From positions 14,712-48,693 of the forward strand of contig NZ_BMNT01000042.1 in assembly GCF_014646695.1 (NCBI RefSeq): 33,982 nucleotides of DNA. Direction: 5' to 3'. A program made the translations under genes and the position numbers. This DNA is from Sphaerisporangium melleum (GTDB taxonomy: Bacteria; Actinomycetota; Actinomycetes; Streptosporangiales; Streptosporangiaceae). Below the pieces are notes generated by a model. It saw only the letters and a list, made by a program, of their open reading frames with translations, made no database searches and was not told the DNA's origin. Positions 8,449 to 16,300 of the stretch are shown here, one piece after another; position 1 is the first letter of the stretch, and each line of letters begins with the position of its first letter.

Positions 8449-8462
8449 ACAGTTGCCGAGAT

Positions 8463-8484
8463 GTTTCGCTCGGTGCCCTGAAAC
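8463..8484. promoter_or_regulatory. GTTTC/GAAAC inverted repeat next to xylanase operator
   Basis: GTTTC (8463-8467) and GAAAC (8480-8484) are inverted with a 12-bp spacer and lie 14 bp from the perfect palindrome. CCGAG/CTCGG arms (8456-8460, 8469-8473) overlap the region. This could be a second, weaker site for the same regulator. Confidence 0.3.
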
Positions 8485-8613
8485 GTAGATGTAACGAAGG
8501 CCGCCGTCAACGGCCGAGTACGCACGGGTGACACCGCACCCCGATGACCAGGAGGTTCGCCGGCCGGCGTGTGCACATAAGCAGCGGAAGCACCGTGCTC
8601 GGGGCGGGTCGCC

Positions 8614-8636
8614 GGTGATGTTCTAGTCTGATCACC
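8614..8636. promoter_or_regulatory. Palindrome around a -10-like box before the methyltransferase
   Basis: GGTGAT (8614-8619) and ATCACC (8631-8636) are perfect inverted arms enclosing TAGTCT (8624-8629), which fits a TAnnnT -10 element. The placement would let a bound repressor block the promoter. No -35 is obvious. Confidence 0.35.
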
Positions 8637-8665
8637 AGGCCGCGCCGTCCCGGGAAGGAGTTCCG

Positions 8666-9295
8666 ATGGGTCACCGGCGCCCGGTGTTCGCCCGCTACTA
8701 CGCCCGCGCGAGTGTGCGGATGGAGCCCTTCCTCGCGCCGCACCGCCGCGCGCTGCTGGACGGGCTGTCCGGACGGGTCATCGAGATCGGCGCGGGCAAC
8801 GGCCTCAACTTCGGCCACTACTCCGCGCCGATCTCCCATGTCCTGGCCGTCGAGCCGGAGCCGCACCTGCGCGGGCTCGCCCGGGACGCCGCGACCCGGG
8901 CCGGCGTTCCGGTCACCGTCGTCGCCGGGCTGGCCGATCCCCTTCCCGCCGCGGACGCCTCCTTCGACGCCGCCGTCGCCTGCCTGGTGCTGTGCACCGT
9001 CCCGGACCAGGCCGCCGCGCTGGCCGAGATCCGCCGCGTCCTGCGGCCGGGCGGCGAACTCCGGTTCTTCGAACACGTCGCGGCGGAGTCCTCCGGACGG
9101 CGGCGTGTCCAGCGTGCTCTGCAGGCCACCGTGTTCCCGCTGCTCGCCGGGGGATGTCACTGCGCGCGGGACACGGCCGCCGCCATCGAGTCCGCCGGCT
9201 TCACCATCCGCCGCGCCGTCCGGCTCGGCCCCGCCGATACCGGGATCCCCTTTCCGACCGCGCCGCAGGTTCTGGGCATCGCCGTCCGGTCGTGA
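8666..9295 (+). CDS. Class I SAM-dependent methyltransferase
   Basis: This is a 209-aa methyltransferase of the UbiE/Methyltransf_11 type. Motif I is VIEIGAGNG (residues 38-46), the acidic end of strand 2 is VEPEPHLRG, motif II/III is SFDAAVACLVLCTVPD, and the post-motif is VLRPGGELRFFEHV. The C-terminal part (GGCHCARDTAAAIESAGF) resembles small actinobacterial and METTL7-like methyltransferases. GGAAGGAG gives a strong ribosome site. It is transcribed alone, with a palindrome over its likely promoter. The substrate (small molecule, quinone or lipid) cannot be inferred. Confidence 0.88.
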   Translation: MGHRRPVFARYYARASVRMEPFLAPHRRALLDGLSGRVIEIGAGNGLNFGHYSAPISHVLAVEPEPHLRGLARDAATRAGVPVTVVAGLADPLPAADASFDAAVACLVLCTVPDQAAALAEIRRVLRPGGELRFFEHVAAESSGRRRVQRALQATVFPLLAGGCHCARDTAAAIESAGFTIRRAVRLGPADTGIPFPTAPQVLGIAVRS

Positions 9296-9873
9296 CTTGA
9301 CGTAGTCCAGAGGGGATGGCCGTATTCAGACCGTCGACCACTGATCATGCCGATAGCCCGAAATATAGACTTTTTTCGGCCCAGCACTGTTGACCGGGAC
9401 TTCTGACACGCCCCCGGCCGGGCGACCAGGGATCCGCGGCGCTCGTACGGCGATCCGGCGGCGGGTCACCGATGCCGGAACCCGGCCTACAGCGCGCCGG
9501 GCGACCGAGCGCTTCCTGGGCCGACGCCGGACCGGGGCCGGCCGGTCTCGCCGTTCACCTCCGGCGCCGCCCCGCTGTGCGCCCGCCGGAAATGACTGAA
9601 CGCTGTCAGGGCCGCGGCACGCCACTCCTATTTCGGACAGACGATCGGGCCACGAAAAGGGGCACCGAACCCGCCGGAGAGCGGGCCGGAAACCACGGGG
9701 TCACTTGCTGCACCGAAATCGCCTACCTGCGGAAACACCAGCTTGCAGACCTTGCTGACTCGTGCTGTCATTGAGGCACGGACTCCCCACATAGCAGTAC
9801 AAAGACCTCGTTTTTCTACACATGCCTCGAACTACCGATAAACCCGTCATCTTCACTTATGGAGGCATGTCGC
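9296..9873. other. Gene-free stretch upstream of the peptide/ATP-grasp genes
   Basis: This stretch of about 580 bp is visibly less GC-rich than its surroundings, especially beyond 9600. Open frames in it have weak third-position GC bias and no good ribosome site. It holds a weak hairpin (CCGAAA 9358-9363 / TTTCGG 9374-9379), a tandem 9-bp repeat (9742-9759) and probably the promoter of the downstream genes, including TTGAGG at 9771-9776 as a possible -35. No matching -10 could be fixed. Confidence 0.5.
9742..9759. repeat. Tandem 9-bp direct repeat upstream of the peptide gene
   Basis: CTTGCAGAC is followed immediately by CTTGCTGAC (8 of 9 bases identical). SARP-family activators bind short direct repeats near promoters, although usually with 11-bp periodicity, so the match to the downstream SARP gene is only suggestive. 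Confidence 0.3.
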
Positions 9874-9963
9874 ATGAACGGCAGCTCAATTTTCAGTGAA
9901 GCGCCGATGCGAGGCGCCCTGGGCGCTTTCGGGAGCCCAACAGATACGGACGGCAGTTGTTAA
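9874..9963 (+). CDS. Putative 29-aa peptide, candidate RiPP precursor
   Basis: This is a small gene of 29 codons preceded by GGAGG (9861-9865) at ideal 8-bp spacing. The peptide starts MNGSSIFSEAPMRG and ends GSPTDTDGSC. The C-terminal tail alternates hydroxyl donors (Ser, Thr, Thr, Ser) with acidic acceptors (two Asp), the kind of composition that graspetide ligases cross-link; this is an inference. Its TAA stop overlaps the TTG proposed as start of the ATP-grasp gene, so translational coupling is possible. Third-position GC is low for this genome (about 60%), which argues for caution. Alternatives are an upstream leader ORF or noncoding DNA. An in-frame ATG at 9859 would place the GGAGG inside the gene. 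Confidence 0.45.
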   Translation: MNGSSIFSEAPMRGALGAFGSPTDTDGSC

Positions 9964-11099
9964 CTCCTCCCGGTGATCCGGCACCGGACTCCGCCGGCCG
10001 GCGGAGCGGGCCCGCCGTCACCCTGGACCTGCGGGTACCTTCGAACCCCGCGCCACGATCGCCGTCATGGGCCGGCCCGGCGGGTGAAGGCGACGACCCG
10101 GACGCCGCGCCGCATGTGGTGCTCGCCGACCGGGCAGGGTGCGGCGAGTTCACCGTCCTGCAGACCATGCTGCGCCGCCTCGGCGTGCCCAGTGTGCGCA
10201 TCGACGCCGAGGGCGTGACGGCGCTCGGCCTGCGCGTCCGGCCCGGCGAGCCGTCGATCGTCCTTTCCGGCCGCCGCATCGTCCCGACCGTCGTCTGGAC
10301 CCGCCACTTCTCCCCCCGGGCGATGCCCGCCGGAGCCGACCCGGCCGTGACCATGGTCCGCGCCGACTCCTGGACGACGCTGATGGCCGGGCTCGCCGCG
10401 CTCGCGCCATCGGCCCTGCCGGGGAGCCGTCCCGATCGCCTGGAGCAACTCGCCACCGCCGCGCGGGCGGGCCTGCGCGTCCCCGAGACGATCGTCACCA
10501 CCGACCCCGCGGCGGCGGCCCGGGAGATCCAGGCGGATCGTCTGGTGGTGAAGGTCGTGGGAGAGCACTTCGCCGAGACCTCCCCTGGGCTGCTGGTGGG
10601 CGTGCTGCCGCAGATCGTGACCCGGCGGGAGTTGCAGACCCGGCCCGCGCCCGGCCATCCGGTGATCGTGCAGGAGTACGTGGACCACGACGCCGAGCTG
10701 CGCGTCTACCATCTGGGCGGCACCGTGCACGCCTACGCGGTGGACAAGCCGTCCCCGGACGCGCCGTGGCGCGACGAGGCACGGGTGCGGGTCACCCAGG
10801 TGCCCGCTCCCCCGGCCGTCGTCGCGGCGGTACGCGAGCTGGCCGGCCGGTGGAACCTCACCTACGGCGCGTTCGACCTGCTGGTACGCGGCACCGAGGT
10901 GGTGTTCCTCGAGGTCAACCCGGACGGCGACTGGCGGTGGTTCGAGGCCGCGGCCGGCGGCACCGCCGTCTCCGCCGCCGCCGCGTCCATGGTGCGGACG
11001 CTGCACCTGAACGCCCTGCGCGACGCCGGCGCTCCTCCACCGGTGGAGATCGTCGACTTCCTCCTGCTGGGTGCACCCGCGCCCGGCGGTTCCCGCTGA
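9957..11099 (+). CDS. ATP-grasp ligase, graspetide (RiPP) maturase-like
   Basis: This protein of up to 380 aa is cut from the ATP-grasp mould. The pre-ATP-grasp part has HVVLADRAG then LQTMLRRLGVPSVRIDAE and VVWTRHFSPRAM. The ATP-binding part has DRLVVKVVGEHF (Lys), VIVQEYVDHDAELRVY, and the metal motif FLEVNPDGDWRWFE (about 317-330). That last motif resembles the LEVNPNGxWxWIE of MvdD/SAV_5884-type ligases, which form ester or amide links between Ser/Thr/Lys and Asp/Glu side chains of a precursor peptide. The start is uncertain. TTG at 9957 gives the full frame and overlaps the upstream peptide stop, but the first 50 residues look unconserved; GTG at about 10116 (VVLADRAG) is the alternative. 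The SARP gene starts 75 bp downstream. Confidence 0.8.
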   Translation: MLTPPGDPAPDSAGRRSGPAVTLDLRVPSNPAPRSPSWAGPAGEGDDPDAAPHVVLADRAGCGEFTVLQTMLRRLGVPSVRIDAEGVTALGLRVRPGEPSIVLSGRRIVPTVVWTRHFSPRAMPAGADPAVTMVRADSWTTLMAGLAALAPSALPGSRPDRLEQLATAARAGLRVPETIVTTDPAAAAREIQADRLVVKVVGEHFAETSPGLLVGVLPQIVTRRELQTRPAPGHPVIVQEYVDHDAELRVYHLGGTVHAYAVDKPSPDAPWRDEARVRVTQVPAPPAVVAAVRELAGRWNLTYGAFDLLVRGTEVVFLEVNPDGDWRWFEAAAGGTAVSAAAASMVRTLHLNALRDAGAPPPVEIVDFLLLGAPAPGGSR

Positions 11100-11174
11100 C
11101 CACCCCCGTCCGCCCACCACACGTCCAAGGCCTATCGACCCCTCACCCAAGCGGTGCGACATCGAGGAAAGCGC

Positions 11175-12989
11175 ATGGGAAACGCGATTCCGTCCCGGAT
11201 ACACTGCTCGATCCTCGGCCCGCTCCAGGTGCGGGTGGACGGCCACCCTACGGTCATCGGCGCGCCGAAGCAGCGGCTGCTGCTGGCGATCCTGCTCTGC
11301 CACGCCAACGCCGTCATCCCCTCCGACCAGCTCATCGACGCGCTGTGGGGGGAGCGTCCGCCGCGCACGGCCCGCAAGAACCTGCAGGTCTACGTGTCAG
11401 GACTGCGCAAGATCGTCGGAGACCGGCTCAGCTTCGAGGGCTGGGGCTACCGGCTGTACGCCGGACGCGACGAGCTCGACCTGCTGCGGTTCGTGGAACT
11501 GGCCCGGTCGGGCCGCGGCGCCATCCGCAGCGGCGACCTCACCGTGGCGGCCGAACTGCTCGGCGAGGCCGTACGCATGTGGCAGGACCCGCCGCTCGCC
11601 GAGTTCTCCCACGTGCCGCTGGTCGCCAGGGAGATCGCCCGCTCGACCGACCTGTTCCTGTCGGTGTACGAGGACTGGGTGGAGCTGGAGATCGAACTGG
11701 CCCACCACGTCGAGGCCCTGGCCTCGCTGGACGTCATCGCGCCGCGCTTCCCGGCACGCGAACGCATCGCCGCCGCCCGGATGACCGCCCTGTACCGCTG
11801 CGGGCGCACCTCCGAGGCTCTGTCGCACTTCGAGAACCTGCGCAGGCACCTCGCGGCCGAGATGGGCCTGGACCCGAGCCCGGTGCTGCGCAACCTCTAC
11901 CAGGAGATCCTCAGAGGTGGCGGCGCCCGGCGCGCGGAGATGACCGGCGCGCCGGACCCCGCCCGGCCGCAGGTGATCCAGACCCTGGCCAACCAGCTCC
12001 CGCGGGACATCGCCGACTTCGTCGGGCGGGAGGCCGAGGTGCGGCGCATCATGGAGGACTCCGCGGCCGTCACCCTGATCACCGGCGAGCCCGGCATCGG
12101 GAAGACCGCGCTGGCGGTGCACGTCGCGCACATTCTGGCCCCCGCCTTCCCCGACGGAGCGCTCGTCGTCGCGTTGCGCCGCCAGGGCGGCGCGCCGCGC
12201 GCCACGGTGGATCTGCAGCGCGAGATCCTGGAGGCCGTCGGGCTCAACGTGGCGGGGGTGCGCGGCGACGACGTCCTGGCCGCGATCTGGCGGTCCTGGC
12301 TGGCCAACCGGAAGGTCCTGCTGGTCCTGGACGACTCCCCCGACGAGTCCAGCGTCCGTACGCTGCTGCCCGGCACGACGGCGAGCAAGGTGCTGGTGAC
12401 CAGCCGCAGCCGGCTCAGCGGGCTGGAGTCGGTGGCCCGCGTCACGCTCGGAGAGCTGTCGGACGCCGAGGGGCTGGACTTCCTGGGCCGGCTGATCGGC
12501 CGCGACCGGGTGGAGTGCGACCTGCCTGCGGTCAAGGCGATCTTCGAGCGGTACGGGCTGTCGCCCCTGGTCCTGCGCCTGCTCGGCAGTCGGCTCGCCG
12601 GGCTGCGGCACGTGCCCGTCGGCCGCCTGGCGGCCAGGCTGGTCCGTTCCGAGAACGTGCTGGACGAGTTCGCCGCGGGCGAGACCTCACTGCGCGCGCG
12701 CTTCGAGGAGAGCTACAACCAGCCCTCCTGGGCGTACCGGCAGGCGTTCTTGGCCCTGGGCGCGCTGCACCGGCCGCCGTTCAGCCATGAGGAGCTGGTG
12801 GCCGCCCTGGATGGCACCACATCGTCGCCCGAGCGGGTGATCGAGTCGCTGCTGGAGGCGAACATCCTGTCGGTGCCCCAGCACGCGATGGACGACGCCG
12901 AGGTGGTCGCGCACTCCATGTGCTACGCCATGTCGCCGCTCGCCCACCGCTTCGCCGGCGAACTGCTCGGACGGCGCCGCCGGGCCTAG
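11175..12989 (+). CDS. SARP (BTAD)-NB-ARC transcriptional regulator, AfsR-like
   Basis: This is a 604-aa multidomain activator. It has an OmpR-type winged helix (about residues 10-95: LGPLQVRVDG, APKQRLLLAILL, LIDALWGERPP, VYVSGLRK), a bacterial transcriptional activation domain (100-245, ending EMGLDPSPVLRNLYQEIL) and an NB-ARC NTPase (about 270-520) with Walker A GEPGIGKTAL at 304-313 and a Walker B-like KVLLVLDDSP. The C-terminus is short and lacks the TPR repeats of full AfsR. The ATG at 11175 has GAGGAAAG upstream. Such regulators usually activate adjacent biosynthetic genes, here presumably the peptide/ATP-grasp genes and/or the downstream cyclase operon. NTP binding could make activation switch-like. 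Confidence 0.9.
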   Translation: MGNAIPSRIHCSILGPLQVRVDGHPTVIGAPKQRLLLAILLCHANAVIPSDQLIDALWGERPPRTARKNLQVYVSGLRKIVGDRLSFEGWGYRLYAGRDELDLLRFVELARSGRGAIRSGDLTVAAELLGEAVRMWQDPPLAEFSHVPLVAREIARSTDLFLSVYEDWVELEIELAHHVEALASLDVIAPRFPARERIAAARMTALYRCGRTSEALSHFENLRRHLAAEMGLDPSPVLRNLYQEILRGGGARRAEMTGAPDPARPQVIQTLANQLPRDIADFVGREAEVRRIMEDSAAVTLITGEPGIGKTALAVHVAHILAPAFPDGALVVALRRQGGAPRATVDLQREILEAVGLNVAGVRGDDVLAAIWRSWLANRKVLLVLDDSPDESSVRTLLPGTTASKVLVTSRSRLSGLESVARVTLGELSDAEGLDFLGRLIGRDRVECDLPAVKAIFERYGLSPLVLRLLGSRLAGLRHVPVGRLAARLVRSENVLDEFAAGETSLRARFEESYNQPSWAYRQAFLALGALHRPPFSHEELVAALDGTTSSPERVIESLLEANILSVPQHAMDDAEVVAHSMCYAMSPLAHRFAGELLGRRRRA

Positions 12990-13019
12990 CGGACGCGTTG
13001 GCCGCCACTTTCACACCAG

Positions 13020-13067
13020 TTTGGAGCCAGTATGGCGACGGCATGGCGCCGCCATACTGGCGCCAAA
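13020..13067. terminator. 18-bp-stem inverted repeat after the SARP gene
   Basis: The left arm 13020-13037 and right arm 13050-13067 pair over 18 positions with one mismatch and enclose a 12-base loop. The core arms are GCCAGTATGGCG and CGCCATACTGGC. It begins 31 bp after the SARP stop and ends 74 bp before the next ATG. No T-tract follows. It could be a factor-independent terminator of the actinobacterial type, or an operator/attenuator for the downstream operon. Confidence 0.55.
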
Positions 13068-13140
13068 CCCTGCCTCATTAGCGTGCGAAACACCAGTGGC
13101 CGGCAGGCCGCCGGTGGGCACGACCCAGGAGGTGGCCCAC

Positions 13141-13353
13141 ATGAACAGCCGCGACGTTTCGACCAGGCCCGAGCCGTTCGACGCGTTGACCACACTGCGG
13201 GAGGCCGGTCACCCGATCGACCTGCTCAGCGAGCGTCAGCGGCAGGTGTTCGCCGAGTTGAGCCGGCCGGAGGTCGACCTGCTCAATTCCATCAAGACCC
13301 GTCTCGACGCCGCGGCGGGCGAAGTCGAGGGTCATGAACTGAAGCTCGTATGA
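13141..13353 (+). CDS. Small 'aroma-sacti cluster'-like protein
   Basis: This is a 70-aa protein with an excellent ribosome site (AGGAGGTG) before its ATG. The segment TTLREAGHPIDLLSERQRQV, then SRPEVDLLNSIKTRLDAAA and EVEGHELKLV, matches my memory of a small actinobacterial family that NCBI annotates as 'aroma-sacti cluster domain', short proteins found in RiPP-like loci and of unknown function. It is predicted to be helical, with no Cys and no signal peptide. Its stop overlaps the cyclase start (ATGA), so the two are translated together. It could be a RiPP precursor, a leader-like adaptor, or a regulatory partner of the cyclase-ATPase; the sequence does not decide. Confidence 0.75.
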   Translation: MNSRDVSTRPEPFDALTTLREAGHPIDLLSERQRQVFAELSRPEVDLLNSIKTRLDAAAGEVEGHELKLV

Positions 13354-16300
13354 GCACCAGGGCTCCCCGCCCCGTGCGCCGCAACGTCGTCGTGCTGTTC
13401 ATCGATCTGGTGGGTTCCACCGAGCTCGCCGAGCGCCTCGACCCCGAGCTGCTGCAGCACGTCCTGGAGCGGTACTACCAGGCGTGCACCTCGGGCATCG
13501 GGGAGCACGGCGGCGTGGTGGAGAAGTTCATCGGAGACGCCGTGATGGCGGTCTTCGGCATCCCCATCAGCAGCGAGGACGACGCTCTGCGGGCCATCCG
13601 CGCCGCGCACACCGCCCTCGCCCGGGTGCGCGAGCTGAGCGAGGGGCTCGCGCCCACGCACGGCATCAGCCTCGAGGTCCACTGCGGCGTCTCCGCCGGA
13701 GAGGCCGTCGTCATCGATACCCCCGGATCGGACCTGCGGGTCATCGGCGACACCGTCAACACGGCGGCCCGGCTGCAGTCGGCGGCCGGCACCGGCGAGA
13801 TCCTCGTCGGGGACGAGATCGCGCGCATGGCGCGCGGCCAGGCCCGCCTGGAGTCGGTGCCCCCGCTCATGCTGAAGGGCAAGCGCGGCCCGGTCCGGGC
13901 CTGGCGACTGGTGTCCCTGGAGCCTGACACCGGGCGCCGCTACCTGGACACCGTCCCGCTCATCGGCCGCGACGACGAGATGGACCAGCTCCGCCAGGCG
14001 TACCGGCGGGCCACGCGCGGCTCCCGGTGCTGCGTGGTGACGCTGCTCGGCACGCCGGGCATCGGCAAGTCGCGGCTGGTACGCGACTTCGTCCACGAGC
14101 TGCCCGAGGAGGTGACCGTGCTGAGCGGCCGGTGCCGCTCGTACGGCGCGGGCATCACCTACCGCCCGGTCGCCGAGATGATGGAATCGCTGGGGGGCGG
14201 CTGGAGCCGGGTCGCGTCCTCGTTGGAGTCCGAGAGCATGGCGACCCTGAGCGGCCTGTCGACCGCCGACGCCTCCCGCAGGCCGCGCGGCGGCGAGGAG
14301 GCCGGCGTCCAGGAGATCGCGCGGGCGGTACGCACCCTGTTCGAGGCGCTGGCCCGCGACCGGCCGCTGGTCGTCGTCTGGGAGGACCTGCACTGGGCCG
14401 AGCCCACCCTCCTCGACCTGATCGACGACATCGCCACCTGGCTGGTGGACGTACCGGTCCTGCTGGTCTGCGTGGCCAGGCCCGAGCTGCTGGAGTCCCG
14501 CCCGACCTGGGGAGGCGGCCTGGCCTGCTCCTCCTCGCTGGAGCTCGGGGCGCTCGACCGGACGCAGACCGAGTTCCTGGTCGCCGCGTTGTCGGCGTTG
14601 CGGAACGCCGACGCCGAGGTGGTCGCGCACGGCGCGGACGCGCTCTGCCTGCGGGTCGCGGAAAGCTCGGACGGCAATCCGCTGTTCGCCGAGCTCATGC
14701 TGGAGACACTGGCCGAGGAGGGGGAGGACGCACCGCTGCCCCCGACCATCCAGGCGCTGCTCGGCGCCCGGCTGGACCGGCTCGGCCTCGGTGAACGCGA
14801 GGTGCTGGAACGGGCCGCGACCATCGGCCACGTCTTCACCTTCGACCAGCTGCGCTGGCTGTGCCAGGAGGACATGGACGGTCTGCCCGAGGTGGACGAG
14901 GTGCTGCTGCGGCTGGTCCGGCACCGGATGGTGCGCCGCCGGGAGGCCCCCGGCTCGTTCCAGTTCACCCAGACCCTCACCCGGGACACGGTCTACGCCA
15001 TGACCCGCAAGGAACTGCGGGCGAGCTGGCACCTGGCCCTGGCCGACCGGCTGTCGACGCGCGCGGGCGGCGCCGGCTCGCCGCACCCGCCGGGCGCACC
15101 GTCCACCGAGGCCCTCCCGCCGAAACGGCAGGAGGACACGGACGGATCACCGGGACCTCTGTGGTCAGGTCCCACATCCGGCGCGCAGGGGAGCGGCCCC
15201 GGCGGCGCCCGGCCGCGTCCACGCCCGGACGGGCATCGAGGGACGTACGGCCCGCCCGGGCACCCGGCGATCCGCGGCCCGGCCGGACGCCCGGGTGTGC
15301 GCGGGCCGAACCACGACGCGCCGTACGAGGAGTCCTCGCACGGCGACCTGACCCACCACCTGGAGGCGGCCTGCCTGCTGCGGCGGGAGGTGCGTCCCGA
15401 CGACCCGCTGCTGCCCGCGCTCACCGTGCGAGCGGCCCGCACCCTCGTCGACGAGGGCACGCAGGCCCTGCACCGCAACGACCTGCCCGCCGCCGTCGCC
15501 TTATTGGAACGCGGACGCGATCTGCTGCCCGCGGGCGACCCCGACCACCGGCCGCTGGCCCTGCGCATCTGCGACGCCGGCCTCGCCCGCGGCGATCGGG
15601 AGCGGCCGCTGGCGGCGCTGGAGGTCGCCGAGCGGATGCTGCCGGACGACCGGCGCACCGGTCTCATCTGCGCGATCCAGCGCGAGATGCTGGCTGTGCG
15701 CTTCGGCACGCGGGTCGCGGCGCTGGACCCCCTGCGCGAGCTGCTCGCCGCCGACCCCGGCGACGACCTCGCCTGGTGCCGCTTCCACCAGCTCGTGGCG
15801 CTGACCCGCACCGGGGAGGGCCGGTTCGGGGCCGCCGAGACCGCCCTGCGCGACGGCCTGGCCCGCGCCCGGTCCCTGGGCGACCGGTACGAGGAAGGGC
15901 GCCTGCTCACCGGGCTGTGCGAACTGGCCCAGTGGTCCCCCACGCCACTGAGTGAAGGTCTCGCTCTGTGCGTCGAGCTGGCGGAACGGTACGGTGCCGA
16001 CCGGGCGTTGCTCGTCCCGGTGCTGGTCGCCGAGGCACGGCTGCTCGCCCTCGCCGGGGACGTCACCGGCGCGCGGGCCACACTGGACACCGCCGGGCAG
16101 CACGCGAGCGACCTGCACCTCGGCATGGCGGGCACCGCCGTGAACCAGGTGCGCGGCCTGGTGGAGTCGCTCGACGGCCGGTACGCGAGGGCCGAGGCGC
16201 TGTTCCGGCAGTGCGCCACGGCCCTGCACCGCACGGGGCTGGGGGAGCCGGCCAGGACGCTGGAGGTGTACGCCGCGCGCGAGCTGCTGCGGCAGGGCCT

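Larger units (their letters stand above)
8311..8665. other. Divergent regulatory gap, xylanase / methyltransferase
   Basis: This 355-bp stretch has no supported gene. It carries the xylanase promoter region (operator at 8436-8448, second inverted repeat at 8463-8484) and the methyltransferase promoter region (palindrome with a -10-like TAGTCT around 8614-8636). Short frames through it show no ribosome site or recognisable protein. Confidence 0.6.

Noticed and set aside
9358-9379. CCGAAA/TTTCGG hairpin with a T-run after the methyltransferase
   Set aside because: Stem is only 6 bp and the T-run lies within the loop/arm rather than after it, so terminator status is unsupported; noted only as weak.
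9390-9599. Arg/Pro-rich open frame upstream of the peptide gene
   Set aside because: No ribosome site and no recognisable protein; an opposite-strand frame overlaps it, as expected for GC-rich noncoding DNA.
10139-12790. 883-codon plus-strand frame across the ATP-grasp and SARP genes
   Set aside because: Shadow frame dominated by Arg, Gly and Pro. The ATP-grasp and SARP frames have intact motifs and ribosome sites.
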